From contig JAHQWX010000020.1 in the NCBI GenBank assembly GCA_029856375.1, forward strand, positions 1 through 11,875: DNA of 11,875 bases. Reading direction: 5' to 3'. This stretch comes from Promethearchaeia archaeon. GTDB lineage: Archaea; Asgardarchaeota; Lokiarchaeia; Sigyniarchaeales; SOKP01. The position numbers and the translations under genes were made by a program. The notes under the pieces were generated by a model, which was not told the DNA's origin, ran no database searches, and was given only the letters and a program-made list of their open reading frames with translations. Below are positions 6,727-11,875 of this stretch, piece by piece. Positions within the stretch are counted from its first letter, which is position 1; every line of letters begins with the position of its first letter.

Positions 6727-7251
6727 TTGCTAAAAACGAGCATTAAGCTAATCAATTTTATTGGATTTTCTGGATCTGGAAAAACGAGTTCGATTGTCTC
6801 TCTTATAAATTATTTAACCAAAATCACAGATTTCAAAATATTTGTCTTAAAAAATATCCATCAACATACCATTGATACGAAAGGTAAAGACACATATAGG
6901 TTTTCTGAAGCGGGAGCCGAAGCAGTTATAGCTAGATCAAATAAAGCCACTACTTTTTTTGTTAATAATGCTCTGAATTTAAAGGATATAATTAAATGGT
7001 TAGAAGAAGCACCAATTAAACCAGACATCATTATTACAGAGGGATTTCGGGAGTTAAAAAACGATAAAATCTTATGCGTATCAAGCCAAGAAGCTATTGA
7101 AGAACAATTCGACAACACAATTAAAGTAATTAGCGGTAAGATTGCTTCAGAATCCCGTCGTAGCGAAAAAAGCTATGAAGGAATTCCAATTATAAATGCG
7201 CTGGAAGAACCTGTAGAAATAATGAAAATTTTATTACCGGAATTTCTATAG
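6727..7251 (+). CDS. mobB: Molybdopterin-guanine dinucleotide biosynthesis protein MobB
   Basis: P-loop GTP-binding protein that assists the making or delivery of the guanine-dinucleotide form of the molybdenum/tungsten cofactor. Walker A is GFSGSGKT at 13-20, only 12 residues from the N-terminus. The MobB hallmark follows: VLKNIHQHTIDTKGKDTYRF (40-59) then SEAGAEAV, and a Walker B-like IIITEGFRE (101-109). The length of 174 residues is normal. TTG at 6727 is the only sensible start: an in-frame TGA lies at 6718-6720 and no Met occurs before the P-loop. No Shine-Dalgarno motif is seen. It is followed 13 nt later by a kinase-like gene. No MobA or molybdoenzyme gene is in the window, so the enzyme it serves is not known. 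Some archaeal MobB-like GTPases may act in other metal pathways. Confidence 0.88.
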   Translation: MLKTSIKLINFIGFSGSGKTSSIVSLINYLTKITDFKIFVLKNIHQHTIDTKGKDTYRFSEAGAEAVIARSNKATTFFVNNALNLKDIIKWLEEAPIKPDIIITEGFRELKNDKILCVSSQEAIEEQFDNTIKVISGKIASESRRSEKSYEGIPIINALEEPVEIMKILLPEFL

Positions 7252-7254
7252 GAG
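7251..7254 (+). promoter_or_regulatory. Shine-Dalgarno site of the kinase-like gene
   Basis: GGAG overlaps the last base of the mobB stop codon and lies 10 nt before the TTG at 7265, supporting that unusual start and coupling to mobB. Confidence 0.5.
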
Positions 7255-7264
7255 TTATAAAGTA

Positions 7265-8074
7265 TTGGACAGTAAAAAAGAAAATCTTCTCAAAAACGAA
7301 GTTGTAAAAGATTTAATTGAAATAGTGCCAACAATCGAGATTTCCGAAATAGAATTATTAAAATCGAGAAAAAATTTAGTACTATCACTTACTTTAGAAA
7401 ATCCTAAAGATTTCCCCAAGAAAGTCATAGTAAAAAAAATGACATCTGATGCACGCTTTTCTACAGAAACTCAGAATTTAAAATCAAATAGAATGAAAGG
7501 GATACCTGTTCCAAAAATACTTGCTGCACAAAGACCTTATTTAATAATTGAAAAAATCGAAGGTCGGAATTTAACCGATTTAGTTGCTGAATACATACAA
7601 AATAAAGAATATCACGATAAGTTGGAAGAAATATTTCAAAGTTTGGCTGTTTGGTTAAATAATTATCACGAAACGAATTTAATCGCAAAAAATCGAGACG
7701 AGATTGAAGTATTAAATAAGGGAGATTTAAGATTAAAAAACTTCATATATACTGGAAATAAGATTTATGGTATAGATTTTGAGGAGGTCCATAAGGGACC
7801 GCCAGAAAACGATCTCGCCGAAGTTATTGGTTCTTTAATTACCATAGATCCGGGGAACATTTTTACAGACGATTTTTTGGGAGGAAAAATCGATTTAATC
7901 CGCGAATTTCTAAATAAATACGATGAGAGCAGTAAAGAGGTCAAAATTTCACTCAAGAAAATAGTTGACCTTTTGTATAAGTATTTACAACGTGTTGCAA
8001 AGAGAAGGGAAATAGAATATAACGAGAAAAATCTTCAAAAACGGATGAATCGCATTGTAGACGAATTATCTTAA
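7265..8074 (+). CDS. Kinase-like protein of the aminoglycoside phosphotransferase (APH) fold
   Basis: Probable small-molecule or protein kinase of 269 residues. Kinase landmarks can be followed in order: a lysine in VIVKKM (Lys57/58), a possible helix-C glutamate (Glu68), a hinge YLIIEKIEG (92-100), the catalytic loop GDLRLKN (153-159) with Asp154 and Asn159, and the metal-binding Asp171 in GIDFEE. The following KGPPENDLAEVIG (177-189) is typical of the APH/choline-kinase branch rather than of RIO or Bud32 kinases. The usual glycine-rich nucleotide loop is missing: residues 30-46 contain no glycine. The C-terminal 60 residues are highly charged and helical. TTG at 7265 is the only start after an in-frame TGA at 7223-7225 and is backed by a GGAG motif. 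It probably forms an operon with mobB. The substrate is unknown; drug resistance should not be assumed. Confidence 0.7.
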   Translation: MDSKKENLLKNEVVKDLIEIVPTIEISEIELLKSRKNLVLSLTLENPKDFPKKVIVKKMTSDARFSTETQNLKSNRMKGIPVPKILAAQRPYLIIEKIEGRNLTDLVAEYIQNKEYHDKLEEIFQSLAVWLNNYHETNLIAKNRDEIEVLNKGDLRLKNFIYTGNKIYGIDFEEVHKGPPENDLAEVIGSLITIDPGNIFTDDFLGGKIDLIREFLNKYDESSKEVKISLKKIVDLLYKYLQRVAKRREIEYNEKNLQKRMNRIVDELS

Positions 8075-8079
8075 AAATT

Positions 8080-9990
8080 TTAAACCGAAGTATCCCAATT
8101 TTCGATTAAATTTTCAATTATTACTTCTAGGCTCTTCAATTTTTCTTTTTCTTCGGTACCATCAGTGATCATTTCAAGGAACTTCTTTTTAATTTGGTTT
8201 TTGTTAGTACTTTTTGCCATTGCGTCGTTAAATTTACGAATAAATTTATTTAAAGGTCCAACTATTTCGGTAATCAAAAATTCCTCTAAATACTTCTCAT
8301 CTTGGAAAAGCTCTTGATTGTAAATCATATCGAGCATGCTTAAACTCCAATGTGAATAGAAGGAGTCTTCCCGAATATCGATATATTTACCAAACATATC
8401 TAAAACTTTTTCCTTATTAATGCTTATAATGTAATCGTCCCAAATATCGTCAGAAAGATTCAATTCTTTAAACATGTCTAGCTCTAAGACTCTTAATGCA
8501 ATATTTTCGGGTATGTATCTGGACCTAGGATCAATAAAATTTCTTGAAGCTTCGTCCAAGCTATCCCTAAGAAAAACGCTATTAATAAGAGTATACAGCG
8601 ATCGACAGATAAAATCGATTACTTTATCAAAAGATATGTAATTATTTGATTTTTTCAGCTTATCGTTTTCTTTTTTAATGAGGCTCTTAAATTTTTCGTT
8701 TATACTCTTTAAAAAACACATAAAAAAGGTTTCATTCATGCGTGTAATGCTTTTATCTAAAAATTTAGAAAAAAAGAAATCTATATCGGGTAATTTTGAG
8801 AGGGAGAAGGCAACATTAGAAAAATACCCAATAGCTCTGATTGTTTTAAATGTTATTTTCTCTTTTTCCGTAAGATTATATTCCTTTATTAATTCACTAA
8901 ATTTCTCTGGAAAAAATAGCAGGTCTCCAATTTCCAGAGCCTCTAAACCCCTACCGAAGAAAAACTGTAAATACAATAAGAAAAGGTTGTACTGTTCAAT
9001 AAAGGCAGGTCGATTGTTTGCTTGAAATGTACAAAATAAGGTAGAATATTTGTTTATAAAAGTAAATATTCTAATTAAGGCATCGTTGACTTCAGGAGAA
9101 TACCCCAGATTGGAAAGAAAATCTTCCTTGATTACATCGGTTGTATCAAATATGGAATCTTCGACTCGTGAGCATACGAAATTTAAAAAATCAAGGAAAG
9201 GTGAAACGGTCTCCAAGAGGGTGCATTTTTTATAAAAATTGTAAATAATATCAACTAAATTGTCTCTTGCAGTGAAATAGTTTTCTAAGGCGATTTTAGT
9301 TAATTTATTCCTTCCTTTTAACAGATTATTTCTAATAGTCTTAGGTATTTGAGGATATTTTAAGGTATAATTGTATAGTATAAAATCAAAATATCTGTCT
9401 AAAATTTCACCCGGACTTCTCCGAATAGTGATAAGGAAATGTAAAACTTGTCTTTTGCCTTCCTTAATAATGCGAGCCCCTCTCTGAGAGACCCAAATTT
9501 CTTTTTTAATAACTTTCCTTATTATTTTTCCAAGAAGCTGAATTAAAAGGTCAAATATGAATGGAATAAAACGACTCATTTCTAAAGGATGATCAAGCTC
9601 CTCCTTAATGCGTTTAATTGACTTTATTTCTAAACTAGAAAAGCGGTATTTATATTCTAAATATAAATCGTTGTCTGTAACGCTTTCTTTGGAAATTATT
9701 TCGAGATTTTTTAAGGGATAATCTAAATAACTTGAAATGTAATTCTTTAAGATGTCATCAAAATTTTTCTCAAAAAAAGTAATGTATTTGTACTTGAATT
9801 TTCTTTTTTCGTTTTCTATTCGGAATTCGTTCCATAAATCCAAGATTGATTTTTTAAATGTGTTATATTCGTCTGGCTCTCTCTCTAATACTTCGAAAGC
9901 AACTGAATGAAACTTTCTTCTATTAAATAAATCGTCTCGAACGAGTTCTCCAACTTCAAAAAACAGATTATCCTTTAGTGCCCTTTCCAA
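8080..9990 (-). CDS. Unrecognised 636-residue all-helical protein
   Basis: I do not recognise this protein. It is almost wholly predicted helix, rich in Lys, Glu, Ile, Leu and notably Phe and Tyr, with no P-loop, zinc-cysteine pairs, signal peptide or convincing membrane segment. Hydrophobic stretches such as FIPFIFDLLIQLLGKIIRKV (about 140-160) and YNLFLLYLQFFFGRGL look amphipathic rather than membrane-spanning. The pattern suggests a helical-repeat or scaffold protein. The reading frame is long, has a plausible amino-acid make-up and a GGAG motif 9 nt before its TTG start, so it is a real gene. TTG at 9988-9990 is needed because an in-frame TAA lies at 10018-10020 and no Met occurs until past residue 120. 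It is a single gene, divergent from fumarase and convergent with the kinase-like gene (5-nt gap). Confidence 0.7.
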   Translation of the reverse strand: MERALKDNLFFEVGELVRDDLFNRRKFHSVAFEVLEREPDEYNTFKKSILDLWNEFRIENEKRKFKYKYITFFEKNFDDILKNYISSYLDYPLKNLEIISKESVTDNDLYLEYKYRFSSLEIKSIKRIKEELDHPLEMSRFIPFIFDLLIQLLGKIIRKVIKKEIWVSQRGARIIKEGKRQVLHFLITIRRSPGEILDRYFDFILYNYTLKYPQIPKTIRNNLLKGRNKLTKIALENYFTARDNLVDIIYNFYKKCTLLETVSPFLDFLNFVCSRVEDSIFDTTDVIKEDFLSNLGYSPEVNDALIRIFTFINKYSTLFCTFQANNRPAFIEQYNLFLLYLQFFFGRGLEALEIGDLLFFPEKFSELIKEYNLTEKEKITFKTIRAIGYFSNVAFSLSKLPDIDFFFSKFLDKSITRMNETFFMCFLKSINEKFKSLIKKENDKLKKSNNYISFDKVIDFICRSLYTLINSVFLRDSLDEASRNFIDPRSRYIPENIALRVLELDMFKELNLSDDIWDDYIISINKEKVLDMFGKYIDIREDSFYSHWSLSMLDMIYNQELFQDEKYLEEFLITEIVGPLNKFIRKFNDAMAKSTNKNQIKKKFLEMITDGTEEKEKLKSLEVIIENLIENWDTSV

Positions 9991-9999
9991 AAAAACAAA

Positions 10000-10003
10000 C
10001 TCC
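10000..10003 (-). promoter_or_regulatory. Shine-Dalgarno site supporting a TTG start
   Basis: GGAG on the minus strand lies 9 nt before the TTG at 9990. It is what decides the start of the 636-residue gene, since no ATG or GTG is available. Confidence 0.5.
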
Positions 10004-10021
10004 AGATACGGTTGATATTAA

Positions 10022-10031
10022 TATTTTATAT
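10022..10031 (-). promoter_or_regulatory. Possible TATA box of the 636-residue gene
   Basis: ATATAAAATA on the minus strand lies 32-41 nt before the TTG. The predicted start of transcription near 10000 would fall right at the GGAG motif, which is tight, so the match is uncertain. Confidence 0.25.
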
Positions 10032-10058
10032 GTCCCTAATTAAAATTTTGATTTAAGT

Positions 10059-10071
10059 AATATTAAATATT
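10059..10071 (+). promoter_or_regulatory. Possible TATA box of the fumarase operon
   Basis: AATATTAAATATT is centred about 28 nt before the ATG at 10093, so transcription would begin at or next to the start codon, giving a leaderless message. No Shine-Dalgarno motif precedes the ATG, which agrees with this. Confidence 0.4.
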
Positions 10072-10092
10072 TTTCCTATTAAAAATATATTT

Positions 10093-10980
10093 ATGGGAAT
10101 TAATATTGAGATTTTGGAAGAAAAAATTAAATTATTGCTTAAACACGCAATAAAACGATCAGTTACGCTCATTCCAAACGATATTCAAAATTTTTTTGAA
10201 GAATTAGAAAAGCAAGAAACTAATGAAATAAGTAAGAATCAAATAAACTTAATATTGGAGAATTTCAAATACGGAAAGGAAAAATCTATTCCACTATGTC
10301 AAGATACTGGCATTTTGAATTTCTATATTAAATTAGGAAATCAATTTCCAATTATTTCAAATTATAGTGATATTATCAACGAAGCTGTTAAAGAGGTAAC
10401 AGATGATATCCCATTGAGGAGTAATTCCGTTGATCCCATAACTAATAAAAATTCTGGAACAAATACGGGATTAAATTCGCCTCCTATTACTTTAGAAATC
10501 GTTGATAATTCTAGCGATTTAGAAATTTCAATTCTTCCAAAGGGAGGTGGCGCTGAAAACATGTCAAAATTATTTATGCTTAATCCGATTGATGGTTTAG
10601 AAAAGCTTCCCCGGATCATTAAGGATTTGGTAAAAGAGGCTGGTGGCAAACCTTGTCCTCCAATTATCTTAGGAATAGGATTAGGAGGAGATGCGAGTAA
10701 TTCAATGAAATTAGCAAAAAAGGCGTTATTACGACCAATAGGGTCAAGAAATGAAAGATCTGACGCAGCAGAGTTAGAAGTAAAAATATTAAATTTGCTC
10801 AACGAATTAGACATCGGTATCATGGGTTTAGGAGGAAAAATTACATGTATCGATGTCCATATAGAGCTAGCAATGAGACATCCCGCGTCATTTCCCGTTG
10901 GAGTTATCCTTCAATGCTATTGTCATAGGATTGCATCGTTTAAAATAAATGAAAAGGGGGAAATTTTAAATGAGATATGA
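10093..10980 (+). CDS. Fumarate hydratase class I, alpha subunit
   Basis: Larger subunit of the two-part, oxygen-sensitive [4Fe-4S] fumarase that interconverts fumarate and L-malate in the citric acid cycle. The 295 residues match the N-terminal domain of FumA and the TtdA subunit. Three cysteines fit the cluster ligands: Cys69 in LCQDTG, Cys188 in GKPCPP and Cys275 in LQCYC (Cys277 is a neighbour). Other conserved blocks are NSGTNTGLNSPP (120-131), LPKGGGAENMS (148-158), GIGLGGDAS (194-202), RPIGSRN (214-220) and IGIMGLGGK (241-249). L-tartrate dehydratase uses the same fold, but fumarase is far more likely in an archaeal housekeeping setting. The ATG at 10093 is probably leaderless. The 3' end overlaps the beta gene by 11 nt. 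Confidence 0.93.
   Translation: MGINIEILEEKIKLLLKHAIKRSVTLIPNDIQNFFEELEKQETNEISKNQINLILENFKYGKEKSIPLCQDTGILNFYIKLGNQFPIISNYSDIINEAVKEVTDDIPLRSNSVDPITNKNSGTNTGLNSPPITLEIVDNSSDLEISILPKGGGAENMSKLFMLNPIDGLEKLPRIIKDLVKEAGGKPCPPIILGIGLGGDASNSMKLAKKALLRPIGSRNERSDAAELEVKILNLLNELDIGIMGLGGKITCIDVHIELAMRHPASFPVGVILQCYCHRIASFKINEKGEILNEI
10954..10960 (+). promoter_or_regulatory. Shine-Dalgarno site of the fumarase beta gene
   Basis: AAGGGGG inside the end of the alpha gene lies 9 nt before the ATG at 10970, so the beta subunit is translated by internal initiation on the shared message. Confidence 0.6.
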
Positions 10981-11509
10981 TTTCGACTTACCAGTCTCTA
11001 CGGAAGATTTAATGAAATTAAAAACAGGCGATTTGATTTATATTACTGGTTTAATTATTACCGCAAGGGATTTAGCCCATAAAAGAATTCTTGAATATAA
11101 AAAAGAAAATAAAAATTATCCTGAATCCTTCGAAAAAATAAAAAACACCGCTATATACCACTGTGGCCCTATCATAAAGAAAGACGATAGCAACTATAAA
11201 ATCGTTTCAGCGGGTCCTACGACTAGTGCTCGAATGGATAGTGTAGAGAACGAGGCCGCAGGAATCTTAGATATGCACATAATCATAGGTAAAGGTGGTA
11301 TGAAAAACTTAGATGTAAAAAACCAGAAAATTGTGTATTTGGCTTACCCTGGTGGGTGCGGAGCGATTGCTTCTAAAATGATAACCGGAGTTGAGCATGT
11401 TGAATGGCTCGATTTAGGTTCTAGCGAAGCAATTTGGTTTTTAAAGGTTAAAAATTTTGGGCCTTTAATAGTAACGCAGGATACGACTGGAAAAAGTGTA
11501 TATAAATAG
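10970..11509 (+). CDS. Fumarate hydratase class I, beta subunit
   Basis: Smaller subunit of the class I fumarase, 179 residues, corresponding to the C-terminal domain of FumA and to TtdB. Conserved blocks in order are LKTGDLIYITGLIITARDLAHKR (about 17-39), IYHCGPI (62-68), SAGPTTSARMD (80-90), IIGKGGM (105-111), AYPGGCGA and a C-terminal WLDLGSSEAIWFLKV stretch ending in VTQDTTG. These contribute substrate-binding residues that complete the active site with the alpha subunit. The ATG at 10970 lies within the last codons of the alpha gene in another frame, an 11-nt overlap that ties the output of the two subunits. It meets the MFS gene tail to tail with a 2-nt gap. Confidence 0.93.
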   Translation: MRYDFDLPVSTEDLMKLKTGDLIYITGLIITARDLAHKRILEYKKENKNYPESFEKIKNTAIYHCGPIIKKDDSNYKIVSAGPTTSARMDSVENEAAGILDMHIIIGKGGMKNLDVKNQKIVYLAYPGGCGAIASKMITGVEHVEWLDLGSSEAIWFLKVKNFGPLIVTQDTTGKSVYK

Positions 11510-11511
11510 AC

Positions 11512-11875
11512 TTAATTTCGGTTGTTATTTTGATTTTTTAATTCCTCTGCTCGTTCTGCAAGGATATTTTGAATGTTTTGGATATCTCCATCAATTTTTC
11601 GCTTTGCGTACGCCCATAATACGGCCCCCGGAAAACCTATTAACATAACCACGAGAGATGCAATAACATAATTATTTGCACTCGTAGCTAATACCGCCCC
11701 AGCGATTAATGGTCCCATACCTTGTCCTATGGTCTCTAAGAATTGATTCCAAGACGATATTTTCCCTTGAGCTTCAGGTAGATTAATCGCTTGTAGTATG
11801 GGTGGTTGATTGATCATATAGACCGCTCGCACTGCGCTTATTAAAAGCCACATAAATCCAGTTATTAAAAATTGC
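11512..11875 (-). CDS. Major facilitator superfamily transporter, C-terminal part only
   Basis: The frame is open to the right edge, so at least 121 C-terminal residues are seen and the start is missing. Two strongly hydrophobic segments can be seen: a stretch running in from the edge (QFLITGFMWLLISAVRAVYM) and IASLVVMLIGFPGAVLWAYA before the tail. The loop NLPEAQGKISSWNQFLETIGQ followed by GMGPLIAGAVLA is typical of the second half of an MFS carrier (helix 10-11 area). A hydrophilic tail of about 35 residues rich in Asn, Glu and Lys ends the protein. Substrate cannot be told. Confidence 0.75.
   Translation of the reverse strand, partial: QFLITGFMWLLISAVRAVYMINQPPILQAINLPEAQGKISSWNQFLETIGQGMGPLIAGAVLATSANNYVIASLVVMLIGFPGAVLWAYAKRKIDGDIQNIQNILAERAEELKNQNNNRN

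Noticed and set aside
7265..8074. Aminoglycoside resistance gene
   Set aside because: Only the general APH fold is shared; no resistance-specific sequence is seen and the setting is housekeeping.
10362..10823. 153-codon open frame antisense to fumarase alpha
   Set aside because: The longest antisense frame here, but it mirrors a strongly conserved enzyme gene and has no start signal or recognisable domain.

Overview
The window is AT-rich, densely coded archaeal DNA. Ribosomal protein S26e, a TrmY-type SPOUT methyltransferase, a CDP-alcohol phosphatidyltransferase of the archaetidylinositol-phosphate-synthase kind and TATA-like boxes before the first gene of most transcription units all point to Archaea. 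S26e is known from eukaryotes and from TACK and Asgard archaea but not from most Euryarchaeota. Together with the low GC, an Asgard archaeon (Lokiarchaeia-like) is my best guess, with a TACK lineage as the alternative. No eukaryotic signature protein beyond S26e is recognisable, so this placement is an inference.

Layout. (1) 1-2253, minus strand: an ABC-2 type exporter operon, ATPase first, then a permease cut by the left edge. (2) 2254-2509: a divergent regulatory region with an array of TAGTAAA half-sites and a separate GGTCTA/TAGACC inverted repeat. (3) 2510-3592, plus: an ArsR-like winged-helix protein with two C-terminal membrane segments, followed after 3 nt by a TrmY family tRNA methyltransferase. 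(4) 3698-4683, plus: a CDP-alcohol phosphatidyltransferase, then S26e. (5) 4685-6652, minus: a 655-residue protein with an N-terminal PIN nuclease domain and a long helical, TPR-like body. (6) 6727-8074, plus: MobB and an aminoglycoside-phosphotransferase-fold kinase-like protein. (7) 8080-9990, minus: a 636-residue all-helical protein I do not recognise. (8) 10093-11509, plus: the two subunits of a class I [4Fe-4S] fumarase, overlapping by 11 nt. (9) 11512-11875, minus: the C-terminal end of an MFS transporter cut by the right edge.

How it fits together. The exporter and the membrane-anchored regulator form a plausible regulator/efflux module. The rest is mostly housekeeping: lipid head group, ribosome, tRNA modification, cofactor and central metabolism. 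Most first genes of units lack a Shine-Dalgarno motif and sit close to a TATA box, while internal genes have SD motifs. Four of twelve genes need a TTG start. All three convergent gene pairs meet tail to tail with only 1, 5 and 2 nt between stop codons. No CRISPR array, insertion sequence, tRNA or rRNA was seen, and no intergenic gap exceeds 300 nt. The least explained parts are the PIN-TPR protein and the 636-residue orphan.
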